A program made the translations under genes and the position numbers. DNA of 64,000 nucleotides from CADEED01 sp963842515. Its GTDB lineage: Bacteria > Pseudomonadota > Gammaproteobacteria > Steroidobacterales > Steroidobacteraceae. Shown piece by piece: positions 9,305-17,433 of the stretch; within the stretch, counting starts at the first letter, position 1, and the number at the start of each line of letters is the position of its first letter. Below the pieces are notes generated by a model. That model was not told where the DNA came from, made no database searches, and was given only the letters and a program-made list of their open reading frames with translations. Where the stretch lies: positions 930,001 to 994,000 of the forward strand of contig CAWJGO010000001.1 in NCBI GenBank assembly GCA_963842515.1. Direction: 5' to 3'.

Positions 9305-9951
9305 TGCAGCGCCAGGCGTTGCGCGATCAATACTGCCTGGGTGCGATTTTCGGCGCCCATCTTCTCGAGAATCGCCGTCATGTGCGCTTTGATCGTGGCT
9401 TCCGATACCGCGAGCTGCAAGGCAATGCGTTTGTTCGATTGGCCGGAGCACAACATGGACAGCACGCGAAACTGCTGCGGGGTGAGGCTGGCGACGCGGC
9501 GTGCGGCGTCGGCCTCGTCGGGAGGCACGGAGTGGCCGCGCCCGCCGACCACCGAACGAGGTTCAGGTGGATTCCACACTCCGCCCTGCAATATGGTCTG
9601 CAACGCATCAATGATGGTGGACAACGAAGCGGACTTGGCGATGAACGCCGAGGCTCCATGGACCAGCGTGCGCTGGGCGATGTCCTGGTCTTCGCGACCC
9701 GAGATGACCACCACCGGTACCGCGGGATAGTGCGCCCTGGTCTGCACGAGCGCAGAGAAGCCGTGCGCACCCGGCATGCCGAGGTCGAGCAGCAACAGGT
9801 CGACGTCCGGGTGCTCGTTCAGCGCGGCGAGCAGCGTGTCCACTGAATCGACCTCGAAAGCGATGGCGCCCGGCAGCGCCTGCGCGATGGCGAGCTTGAG
9901 GGCCTCGCGAAACAGCGGATGGTCGTCAGCGATGATGATTCTGGGAGTCAT
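9268..9951 (-). CDS. crbR: LuxR/NarL-family response regulator (CrbR/ErdR-like)
   Basis: A 227-residue two-domain response regulator. The N-terminal receiver has the acidic pair in IIIADDHPLFR, phosphoacceptor Asp56 in LLLLDLGMP and Lys in FIAKSASL. A C-terminal LuxR-type helix-turn-helix lies at about 160-220, with SNKRIALQLAVSEATIKAHM as the DNA-contacting segment. The gene converges on the hybrid kinase with a 37-bp antisense overlap of coding ends. Pairing with that kinase is inferred from adjacency and from the known CrbS/CrbR combination, in which the regulator activates acs-type acetate genes. No acs gene is visible in this window. Confidence 0.85.
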   Translation of the reverse strand: MTPRIIIADDHPLFREALKLAIAQALPGAIAFEVDSVDTLLAALNEHPDVDLLLLDLGMPGAHGFSALVQTRAHYPAVPVVVISGREDQDIAQRTLVHGASAFIAKSASLSTIIDALQTILQGGVWNPPEPRSVVGGRGHSVPPDEADAARRVASLTPQQFRVLSMLCSGQSNKRIALQLAVSEATIKAHMTAILEKMGAENRTQAVLIAQRLALHQFAPPAPDDDN

Positions 9952-10070
9952 TGGTAGTGATCGCGGTGCGCGATCAGTGGGACCGCATTTCGCCGCAAAA
10001 GTGCCACAAACCAGCGCAATGCGCGAGGCGCCATTCCGATTTCGCGAAAGCCGCCTGCTACCATCCGTCG

Positions 10071-11855
10071 ATGAAAAATTCCATCGTCATGTTGGGCGCC
10101 GCGCTGCTCGCTGCCTGCGGCACGCAACCACAACAGCGATCGCCCGATTCCGCGCTCAATGCACTGGTCGAGGAATACTTCGAACGTCAACTCGAATTAT
10201 CTCCCATGAACGCCACGGCCATCGGTGATTCGCGGTACGACGACCGCCTCGACGATTCCACTAGCCCGGGGTTCCGCGAGAAAGTATTCGGCATCGAGCG
10301 CGCATTTCTCGACCGCGCGCGGCTCATCGATGCCGCGAGGCTTTCCGCCGCGGCGCGCCTCTCCTACGACATTTTCGTGAGTGAGCGCGAACAGGCGCTG
10401 GAAGGCCAGAAGTTTCACGAAGAGTACCTGCCGTTCAATCAGATGAGCGGCCTGCCCATGGATCTGGCCGTGTACGGCTCGGGATCGGGACCGCAGCCGT
10501 TCGCCAACGCCAGGGATTACGATCGCTTTCTCGAACGCGTGCGCGAATTCCCGCGCTGGGCCGATGGCGCCATCGCGCAGATGCGCGCCGGCCTGGCGCA
10601 GGGCATCACGCTGCCGCGCGTCGCCATGGCCAAGGTGGTGCCGCAGCTGCGCGACGTCGTCACCGCGAAGCTGACCGCCAGCATCTACTGGACACCCATC
10701 GCCGACATGCCCAAGGACATCGCCGGGGAAGACCGCAAGCGCATCATCGACGCCTATACCGCGGCCCTCACCACCGAGGTGCTGCCTGCCTACGCGCGGC
10801 TCGCGGATTTCATCGAGCGCGACTATCTACCTTCGGCGCGTACCACCACCGGCTGGGCCGATTTGCCGGAAGGCGCGGCGTGGTATCGCTGGCGCATCCG
10901 TCAGATGACTACCATGGATATGCCGGCGGAGGAGATCCATCAGCTCGGGCTCGCGGAAGTCGCACGCATCCGCGGCGAAATGCTCGCCGTGAAACAGCAG
11001 GTGGGCTTCCAGGGTGACCTCGATGCTTTCTTCAGTTTTCTCGAAGAAGACCCGCAGTTCCATTTCAACAGTGAGGCGCAGTTGCTGGATGCCTATCGCG
11101 GCGTGAAGCGCCACATCGACGGGCTGCTGCCGAAGCTGTTCGCCGATTTCCCGAAGGCGGACTACGAGATTCGCGCCGTCGAGCCGTTCCGCGCGGCTTC
11201 CGCGGCAGGCGCCTCGTACCAGGCGCCGTCGGCTGACGGCAAGCGGCCGGGCATCTTCTATATCAACACTCACAACCTCAAGGCGCAGCCACGTTTCGGA
11301 CTCGAGACGCTGTCGTTGCACGAAGCGTCCCCGGGTCATCATTTCCAGGTTTCCATCCAGCAGGAGCTCACCGATCTGCCGCGTTTCCGTCGTTTCAACG
11401 GCTACGTGTCGTATTCGGAAGGCTGGGCGCTGTACGCGGAATCCATCGGCAAGGAACTGGGTGTCTTCACCGATCCTTACCAGTGGTACGGTCGGCTCTC
11501 GGATGAAATGTTGCGCGCCATGCGGCTGGTGGTCGACACGGGACTGCATGCGAAGGGATGGACCCGCGAGCAGGGGATCAGGTACATGCTCGACAATTCA
11601 TCGCTGGCCGAGAGCGATGTGACCGCCGAGGTCGAGCGCTACATCGTCTGGCCGGGCCAGGCGCTCGGCTACAAGCTGGGCCAGCTGCACATCAGCGCGC
11701 TACGCGCGAAGGCACAGCAGCAGTTGGGCGAGGCGTTCGACGTGCGCGAATTTCACAGCCAGGTGCTGCGCGACGGCGCGCTTCCCATGGATGTTTTGAG
11801 TACCAAGATCGATCGGTGGATCGAGGCGAAGCGGCCACCGCGCGCCGTCAAATAG
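10071..11855 (+). CDS. DUF885 family lipoprotein, predicted metallopeptidase
   Basis: An envelope protein of 594 residues from the ATG at 10071. That start is preferred over an upstream frame extension because it begins a lipoprotein signal (LGAALLAAC, lipidated Cys16). The DUF885 hallmark HEASPGHHFQ, a His-Glu motif resembling zinc peptidases, is present at about residue 417, and FNGYVSYSEGWALYAE also matches the family. Substrate and localisation beyond lipidation are unknown. A second DUF885 lipoprotein is encoded at 50940-52781. The gene is divergent from the response regulator (119-bp gap) and ends 4 bp before a perfect palindrome that separates it from the converging DUF2845 gene. Confidence 0.85.
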   Translation: MKNSIVMLGAALLAACGTQPQQRSPDSALNALVEEYFERQLELSPMNATAIGDSRYDDRLDDSTSPGFREKVFGIERAFLDRARLIDAARLSAAARLSYDIFVSEREQALEGQKFHEEYLPFNQMSGLPMDLAVYGSGSGPQPFANARDYDRFLERVREFPRWADGAIAQMRAGLAQGITLPRVAMAKVVPQLRDVVTAKLTASIYWTPIADMPKDIAGEDRKRIIDAYTAALTTEVLPAYARLADFIERDYLPSARTTTGWADLPEGAAWYRWRIRQMTTMDMPAEEIHQLGLAEVARIRGEMLAVKQQVGFQGDLDAFFSFLEEDPQFHFNSEAQLLDAYRGVKRHIDGLLPKLFADFPKADYEIRAVEPFRAASAAGASYQAPSADGKRPGIFYINTHNLKAQPRFGLETLSLHEASPGHHFQVSIQQELTDLPRFRRFNGYVSYSEGWALYAESIGKELGVFTDPYQWYGRLSDEMLRAMRLVVDTGLHAKGWTREQGIRYMLDNSSLAESDVTAEVERYIVWPGQALGYKLGQLHISALRAKAQQQLGEAFDVREFHSQVLRDGALPMDVLSTKIDRWIEAKRPPRAVK

Positions 11856-11859
11856 ACGG

Positions 11860-11949
11860 GTGGTACCGGGTCGGGATTCTCGGGATTGAGTGGCCGCTGC
11901 TGACAGCGACAACGTCGACTCAATCCCGAGAATCCCGACCCGGTACCAC
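11860..11949. terminator. REP-like perfect palindrome, copy 2 (between convergent genes)
   Basis: Arms 11860-11891 and 11918-11949 are perfectly complementary over 32 bp around a 26-nt spacer. The spacer can fold a small CGCTG/CAGCG hairpin. The outer 26 bases of the arm are identical to the element at 4307-4382. It fills the gap between two converging genes, touching the TAG of the minus-strand gene, so it could end transcription from both sides. There is no clear T-run, so intrinsic termination is not proven. Confidence 0.7.
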
Positions 11950-12287
11950 TATTCGTGGTAGCCGTAGCCCAGCGTTGCGATTTCAACCACGACCCCGCCC
12001 TCGAAGCGCAGGCGGCGCATCAGCTTGTTAGGTCCGAGGTTGTAAACCCAGGTCTCGATGGGCACCTCGATGAAATTCTCACCGATGTAGTAGCGGCGGC
12101 CGTGATTCCAGAATACCGGCCGGCGGAATACGCTGCCCTGATTGGTGACGTCGGACGGGTCACCGCATTTGGCGACCACCTGGGATCGCGTATCGCCTTC
12201 CGATACGAGCTTGGTGCCGCAGCGAAACGCGAAAGCCTGTGAGCTGGCCAGTAAACCGAGAACCAGGACGGCGGCAACGCGTTTCAT
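11949..12287 (-). CDS. DUF2845 domain exported protein
   Basis: A small 112-residue protein with a clear signal peptide (MKRVAAVLVLGLLASSQAFA). The mature part begins FRCGTKLVSEGDTRSQVV and continues with VAKCGDP, the two-cysteine pattern of DUF2845 proteins. These occur in gammaproteobacteria and have no known function. The two Cys may form a periplasmic disulfide. Its stop codon shares bases with the palindrome at 11860-11949. It is divergent from the START-like gene. Confidence 0.8.
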   Translation of the reverse strand: MKRVAAVLVLGLLASSQAFAFRCGTKLVSEGDTRSQVVAKCGDPSDVTNQGSVFRRPVFWNHGRRYYIGENFIEVPIETWVYNLGPNKLMRRLRFEGGVVVEIATLGYGYHE

Positions 12288-12413
12288 GGCTGAACGATAG
12301 GCGTATCCTGCTTAACGGACAATGAACGTGGTCGCGCTCGGTTGACCGCCGGGTTGCACGATCACCGGCCTTACGGGTCGAACCTTTTGCCCCGAGTGTG
12401 GCACTCATTATTT

Positions 12414-13046
12414 ATGGGATCCCTGACGCAATGGATGACGGTTGCCGTAGGCCTGACGCTCGCCTGCGCGGCAGGCGTGCACGCCGCCGAATTCGAGCTG
12501 ACCCCCGCTGAAGCGAAGCGTGTCGCCAAAGACGAAATCGTGATTCGCGCCGCCCTGGACGCAGGCGGACGGCGCGGCACGGTGCGGGCGGCGATGCTCA
12601 TCGATGCACCTCCGTCCGTGGTGTTCCAGATGATGACCCGTTGCGTCGATGCCCTGAAGTACGTGCCGCACCTGCGCCTGTGCAGGGTGCGTGACCGCGC
12701 CGCCGACTTCAGCTGGGAGATCGTCGAACACGCGATCGATTTCGGCTGGTATGCGCCGCGGGTCGAATACGTTTTCCGTGCCGATATCGTCACCGACCGC
12801 AGCATCAGCTTTCGCCAGGTCAGCGGCGACTTCAAGGCCAACGAAGGCGTTTGGGAGTTCGAGCCCGAAGGTACGGAACGCACGTTGCTGCGTTATCGCG
12901 TCTACATGGATCCGCCGGGTTACATTCCGAACTGGCTGGCGCGATCCACCTTCAAGCGCGAACTGCCGCAAATGCTGGCCGGGCTGCGCCGTCATTGTGA
13001 GGCCGAGCAGGTACTGCGCGCCCAGGCAAACATCTACTCGAAGTGA
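12414..13046 (+). CDS. START/SRPBCC-like exported protein
   Basis: About 210 residues from the ATG at 12414, which directly precedes a hydrophobic export signal ending near GVHAAE. A later ATG at 12435 would also leave a signal. The mature part reads as a helix-grip lipid-binding fold, with IDAPPSVVFQMMTR near its start, a central set of strands and a long amphipathic C-terminal helix. Similar exported START-like proteins are found in proteobacteria and are poorly characterised. A role in lipid or isoprenoid handling is only a family-level guess. gshA follows after 44 bp on the same strand. Confidence 0.65.
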   Translation: MGSLTQWMTVAVGLTLACAAGVHAAEFELTPAEAKRVAKDEIVIRAALDAGGRRGTVRAAMLIDAPPSVVFQMMTRCVDALKYVPHLRLCRVRDRAADFSWEIVEHAIDFGWYAPRVEYVFRADIVTDRSISFRQVSGDFKANEGVWEFEPEGTERTLLRYRVYMDPPGYIPNWLARSTFKRELPQMLAGLRRHCEAEQVLRAQANIYSK

Positions 13047-13090
13047 TCCCTCTTTAGACCGATTGCGGAAGATGCGCAGGTACCGGCAAG

Positions 13091-14683
13091 ATGCCGGCCC
13101 CCATGAGCGCCGCCATCGACCGCAAGTTCGAACAAACACTCGCGGCGCTGGTCAACAGCGGCGAGCCCGAAATCATTCAGGGCGGCCGCAAGGGTATCGA
13201 AAGGGAATCGCTGCGCGTCACGCCGGCCGGACGCATCGCGCAGACGCCGCATCCGCGCGCGCTGGGCTCGGCGCTCACCCACGAAAACATCACCACCGAC
13301 TATTCCGAAGCGTTGATCGAGCTGGTGTCGCCGACCTTCCGCACGAGCTGGGAGCTGCTGCAATACCTGCTCGATCTGCACCAGTTCGTCTACCAGCACC
13401 TGGAGCATGAGCTGCTGTGGGCGACTTCGATGCCCTCGATCATCGACAGCGATGCCAGCATTCCGATCGCACGATTCGGCACCTCCAACATCGGCCGCAT
13501 GAAAACCGTCTATCGCAACGGCCTTGGCTGGCGCTACGGTCGAATCATGCAGGCCATTTCCGGTGTGCATTTCAACTACTCATTCCCGGAAAAAATGTGG
13601 GATCCATGGGCCGATATCGTGCAGTCGCGCGAACGCGGTCAACCGTTCATCTCCGAGCGCTACTTTCACCTGCTGCGCAACTACCGGCGGCACGGATGGC
13701 TGGTCCTGTATCTGTTCGGCGTATCGCCGGTGGTGTGCAACTCGTTCCTGCGCGGGCGCAACGTCACGCTGCCGCGGCTCTCGCAAGACACTTCGTATGA
13801 GCCGTACGCAACCAGTTTGCGCATGAGCGATCTCGGCTACAGCAATCGCAACCAGGCCGGGCTGTCGGTGTCGGTCAACAGCCTCGATGAATACATACGC
13901 GACCTGTCGCGCGCCATCAGCACACCACATGCGCCGTACGAGAAGATAGGCGTGAACGTCGATGGGGAGTGGCGCCAGCTCAACGCCAACATCCTGCAGA
14001 TCGAGAACGAGTACTACAGCTTCATCCGGCCGAAGCGCGTCGCGCGTTCGGGCGAGCGCCCGACCAAGGCGCTGCGGCGCGCCGGCGTCGAATACGTCGA
14101 GGTGCGTGCGCTCGACGTGAGCGCATTCGATCCGGTCGGTGTGAACCAGAACAAGATGCGCTTTCTCGAGGTGTTCCTGGCGCTGTGCCTGATGAAGGAT
14201 TCACCGCTGATCACTGTGGAGGAGCAGGACAGTCTCGATGCCAACCACTTGACGGTGGCACGGCGGGGACGCGAACCGGGGCTCATCCTCCAACGCGACC
14301 GCCGTCCCGTGCCGATGCAGGTCTGGGCGCGCGAGCTCATCGATTCGATGCAGGGCATCGCCGAGGTGTTCGACCGCGGGGATCCGGCCAAGCCGTTCTC
14401 AGCCTCCCTGGCCGTACAGGCGGCAAAGCTGGAAAACGTCGCCCTGACGCCGTCGGCGCGCATGCTGGCGGAGCTCGAGTCGACCGGGGAATCGTTCTTC
14501 GATCTGGGGTTGCGCATGTCCCGGCTGCACAAGGAGTACTTCCTGGCGTTGTATCCGCCCAACATTGAGCGGCAGGCTGAATTCAGGGCCTCGGCTGATG
14601 AATCCCTGCGGGCGCAGAAGGCCGTGGAGGCCGCCGACAGGGTGAGTTTCGAGCAATACCTGGCCGATTACGTCTCGGGATGA
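13091..14683 (+). CDS. gshA: Glutamate-cysteine ligase
   Basis: ATP-dependent ligation of L-glutamate and L-cysteine, the first step of glutathione synthesis, in the cytoplasm. It has 530 residues, matching the gamma-proteobacterial GshA family (about 520). Typical segments include GRKGIERESLRV near the N-terminus, HENITTDYSEALIELVSP, GVHFNYSFP and YVEVRALDVSAFDPVG. The start is the ATG at 13091, with an in-frame alternative at 13103. This type of GshA is one of the reasons for assigning the window to gammaproteobacteria. gshB is not in the window. Confidence 0.95.
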   Translation: MPAPMSAAIDRKFEQTLAALVNSGEPEIIQGGRKGIERESLRVTPAGRIAQTPHPRALGSALTHENITTDYSEALIELVSPTFRTSWELLQYLLDLHQFVYQHLEHELLWATSMPSIIDSDASIPIARFGTSNIGRMKTVYRNGLGWRYGRIMQAISGVHFNYSFPEKMWDPWADIVQSRERGQPFISERYFHLLRNYRRHGWLVLYLFGVSPVVCNSFLRGRNVTLPRLSQDTSYEPYATSLRMSDLGYSNRNQAGLSVSVNSLDEYIRDLSRAISTPHAPYEKIGVNVDGEWRQLNANILQIENEYYSFIRPKRVARSGERPTKALRRAGVEYVEVRALDVSAFDPVGVNQNKMRFLEVFLALCLMKDSPLITVEEQDSLDANHLTVARRGREPGLILQRDRRPVPMQVWARELIDSMQGIAEVFDRGDPAKPFSASLAVQAAKLENVALTPSARMLAELESTGESFFDLGLRMSRLHKEYFLALYPPNIERQAEFRASADESLRAQKAVEAADRVSFEQYLADYVSG

Positions 14684-14812
14684 AAACTGTGACGCAGGTC
14701 GTACTCTTGACATATCTATAAAATCTTGTTCTCGAAGGCTATTTTTTAACAATTGGCGTACTAGAATCCCCGACCAGAAGACCGAACGGTCCTAAAAAGT
14801 TCAGGGAATGAC
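14684..14812 (+). promoter_or_regulatory. AT-rich intergenic region with possible promoter
   Basis: This gap is unusually AT-rich for the window. A TTGACA hexamer lies at 14707-14712, without a good -10 at normal spacing. A second combination, TTGTTC at 14726 and AACAAT at 14748 (16-bp spacing), is also possible. Either would serve the small reading frame or the diguanylate cyclase downstream. Pattern reading only. Confidence 0.3.
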
Positions 14813-15019
14813 ATGAAAACCAAGAATCAAACCGAGCATCACGTGCTCGAGTTGGCGGCAGCGGCGGCGGCGAATGAAGATGGAATTTCACCGTCCAATA
14901 CGCGCGAAGGTTCTGCTCCCGTACGCAAAGAGGCCTGGAGTCCTCTCGAAGTCTGGCGCACACGCGTGAAAGATCCGGCGCATCGCCCTCGCACGGATAC
15001 CGCTCAGAACCCACGCTGA
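14813..15019 (+). CDS. Small hypothetical protein (68 aa), uncertain
   Basis: A short frame beginning MKTKNQTEHHVLELAAAAAAN, preceded by CAGGG at about 8 bases. It is polar and rich in Ala, Arg and Pro, with no membrane segment and no recognised domain. It sits between gshA and the diguanylate cyclase, downstream of the AT-rich promoter-like region, which is the main argument that it is real. If it is not translated, 14684-15100 is a 417-bp gap holding only the promoter-like elements. Confidence 0.35.
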   Translation: MKTKNQTEHHVLELAAAAAANEDGISPSNTREGSAPVRKEAWSPLEVWRTRVKDPAHRPRTDTAQNPR

Positions 15020-15100
15020 AGCGTTCGCGGCTTGCGTCGCGGCTGCCGAACACATACAAAGCAGTCTCACTCCACGGCAGACCATCGCAGGCTCGGACGT

Positions 15101-16348
15101 ATGGCGCCCACGAAAAATTCGTCGCCAAACAACTCGGACGCAGCGCGCCTGCTCGCGAAGGGATTCCGCTTCCTCCGCTTCGACGAGCCCCTCGAGACCG
15201 AATTCCGTGCCGAGCATCGCTATCGCCTGCGAACCTGGAATCGCATCGCGATCATGCTCTCCGCCTGCACGGTGGTCGGCTTCGCGATCCTCGATCATTT
15301 CGTGCTCGACGCGGAGCACTCGCGCATTTCGAACATGGTGCGCTTCGGCATGCACGTGCCGGCCGTCATCCTCATGCTCATCTTCACGTCGAAGCGCTTC
15401 TACGAGCGTTGGTATGGCGTCGGCATCGGGTTTGTCGCGCCGATGTTCGGTATCGGCACCGTGATCATGGCGGCGTTTTCGCCACCCAATGAAGTGCCGC
15501 TGGTGGGTGGGCGGCTGCTGCTGGCGTCGTTCTTCTTCTATTTCATGATCGGCCTGCGCTTCCGCGAGGCGGCGCGCGCCAATCTCATCGTGTTCGCGGC
15601 GCTGGCGGTCGCAGTTTTCGCGCTCGACATCCAGACCGCTACGGCGATCTATCTCATGGCGCTGCTGTTCACCGCCAACATCATCGGCGTTGCCGGCTCG
15701 TACGCCCTGGAGCACGCGAATCGCACCGCCTTCCTCGAACATCGCCAGCTCACCGAAGTCGCCACGCATGATGGGCTCACCACGCTGCTCAATCGCGCGG
15801 CATTCGAAGACCAGATCCGCCGCGTATGGCAGCAGGCGCAGCGCGATCGCCAGACGGTGGCGGTCATCATGATCGACATCGATTACTTCAAGGCTTACAA
15901 CGACCGCTACGGCCACATCGCCGGTGACGACTGCCTGCGGCGGGTCTCCAGTGCGCTGCGCGATGCCGCGCGGCGCCGGCCACTCGATTTCGTCGCGCGT
16001 TACGGTGGCGAAGAGCTCGTGGCAGTTCTCTACGGCGCGGACAAATCCTACGGCGAGAGCATTTCACGCAGCCTGCTCACCGCGGTGCGCGAGCTGCGCA
16101 TTCCGCATGTGAATTCCCAGACGCAGCCCTATGTCACGGTGAGCGTGGGCGTCGTATCCGTGGATGCGTACCGCGTCACCACGCATGACGCGGCGGTGGC
16201 GCTCGCCGACGAGGCGCTGTATGCCGCCAAACACCAGGGCCGCGATCGCTACGTCGCCATGGATCACGGCGTCAACAAGATCGATCCGGCTGCCACCACG
16301 GTGCTGCCGCTGCGCGAGACGTCTTTGCGCGAAGTTTCTGCGGGCTAG
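15101..16348 (+). CDS. Membrane-bound diguanylate cyclase (GGDEF)
   Basis: Synthesises c-di-GMP from two GTP. It has 415 residues from the ATG at 15101, chosen because the longer frame upstream is basic and unlike a natural N-terminus. About six hydrophobic segments span residues 45-210. They are followed by a GGDEF domain with DGLTTLLNRAAFE, IDIDYFKAYND and the active signature GGEEL. A C-terminal DEALYAAKHQGRDR completes the domain. No I-site RxxD is evident just before GGEEL. The membrane part is not a recognised sensor family, so the signal is unknown. Its TAG stop overlaps the stop of the converging isoaspartyl peptidase through a shared CTAG. Confidence 0.92.
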   Translation: MAPTKNSSPNNSDAARLLAKGFRFLRFDEPLETEFRAEHRYRLRTWNRIAIMLSACTVVGFAILDHFVLDAEHSRISNMVRFGMHVPAVILMLIFTSKRFYERWYGVGIGFVAPMFGIGTVIMAAFSPPNEVPLVGGRLLLASFFFYFMIGLRFREAARANLIVFAALAVAVFALDIQTATAIYLMALLFTANIIGVAGSYALEHANRTAFLEHRQLTEVATHDGLTTLLNRAAFEDQIRRVWQQAQRDRQTVAVIMIDIDYFKAYNDRYGHIAGDDCLRRVSSALRDAARRRPLDFVARYGGEELVAVLYGADKSYGESISRSLLTAVRELRIPHVNSQTQPYVTVSVGVVSVDAYRVTTHDAAVALADEALYAAKHQGRDRYVAMDHGVNKIDPAATTVLPLRETSLREVSAG

Positions 16349-17280
16349 CTAGTCCGCCGTCGGGTGGCGTCCACCTGGCCGTAGATTGCCACCTCGTTGC
16401 GGCCGTTCGAGCTGCGGGCCCCGCGGAACATCCCCTCGCTGTTGAATTCGAGCCCGATCTCACCGTGCGTGTCGATGGCGATGACGCCGCCGTTGCCACC
16501 GAGCGCCTTCATTTTCGCGAGTACCTGCGTCGCCGCCTGCGTCACCGGAATCTTGAGGTATTCGACCTGGGCGCAGATGTCATGAGCCACCGCCGAGCGG
16601 ATGAAATATTCACCGTGGCCGGTGGCCGAAACCGCGCAGCTTGCATCGCTCGCATAGGTGCCCGCGCCGATGATGGGTGAGTCGCCCACGCGACCCCAGC
16701 GTTTGCCCGTCATGCCGCCCGTCGAGGTGGCCGCGGCCACATGTCCGCGAGAATCCAGCGCCACGGCTCCCACGGTACCAAAGGCGACCAGGTCGTTCTC
16801 CTTGTCTTCCGAGCCGCCGAGCAGACGATGCAGTTGTTGCTGTCGCACGGGCGTGCGGAAGTATTCGTTGGATACCAGCTCGACACCCTGGAGCCGGGCA
16901 AACTCCTCGGCGCCTTCACCGACGAGCATCACGTGCGGCGAGCGATCCATGACCAGGCGGGCAAGCGCAATCGGATTCTTGACATGCTTCAGCCCGGTGA
17001 CCGCGCCGGCGCCGAGCGTCATGCCATCCATCACCGACGCGTCCAGTTCCGCCAAGCCGTCGCGGTTGAGCACGGCGCCGCGGCCGGCGTTGAACAGCGG
17101 GTTGTCTTCCAGGACACAGACCGCGGCGATCACAGCATCCAGGCTCGAACCCTTGTGTTCGAGCGTTGCGTAGCCGGCATCGAGCGCGGCATGCAGTCCG
17201 TGCGCATAGGCGCGCTCCTGCTCTGACGATGTTTCCCGGGCAAGTGTCCCCGCGCCACCGTGAATCGCGATTGCGAACAT
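16345..17280 (-). CDS. iaaA: Isoaspartyl peptidase / L-asparaginase (type 2)
   Basis: An Ntn-hydrolase of 311 residues that cleaves isoaspartyl dipeptides and asparagine after autoproteolysis. The mature beta chain would begin at Thr169 in AFGTVGAVAL. The usual N-terminal IAIHGGAGT, the NPLFNAGRGAVL substrate segment and the GGMTGKRWGRVGDSP/GAGTYA region are all present. GGAGG lies seven bases before the ATG at 17280, so the longer upstream frame is not used. There is no signal peptide. It converges with the diguanylate cyclase and shares a CTAG stop. Upstream lies a palindrome at 17321-17388 and the divergent pyruvate carboxylase. Confidence 0.93.
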   Translation of the reverse strand: MFAIAIHGGAGTLARETSSEQERAYAHGLHAALDAGYATLEHKGSSLDAVIAAVCVLEDNPLFNAGRGAVLNRDGLAELDASVMDGMTLGAGAVTGLKHVKNPIALARLVMDRSPHVMLVGEGAEEFARLQGVELVSNEYFRTPVRQQQLHRLLGGSEDKENDLVAFGTVGAVALDSRGHVAAATSTGGMTGKRWGRVGDSPIIGAGTYASDASCAVSATGHGEYFIRSAVAHDICAQVEYLKIPVTQAATQVLAKMKALGGNGGVIAIDTHGEIGLEFNSEGMFRGARSSNGRNEVAIYGQVDATRRRTS

Positions 17281-17320
17281 GTTTTCCTCCGTTGACGCAC
17301 AGCCCAAGGGCATGCGCGAC

Positions 17321-17388
17321 CTTGGCGCTCGGAAATGGGGACGGTCCCGAAACATATGACGGCACAGTCCCCATCTTCCAGCGCCAAG
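17321..17388. repeat. Imperfect palindrome with GGGGAC/GTCCCC core
   Basis: Arms 17321-17342 and 17367-17388 are near-complementary over 22 bp, with ends CTTGGCGCT/AGCGCCAAG and inner ATGGGGAC/GTCCCCAT. It lies between divergent iaaA and pyruvate carboxylase, so it cannot be a transcript-end terminator for either. It is unlike the GGTACCGGG family and resembles other REP-type mobile palindromes. A regulatory role is possible because it sits in the shared promoter region. Confidence 0.5.
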
Positions 17389-17433
17389 TTCGCTAAGATT
17401 CCGACCCGAGAATCATATTAGAAGAAGCCATAC

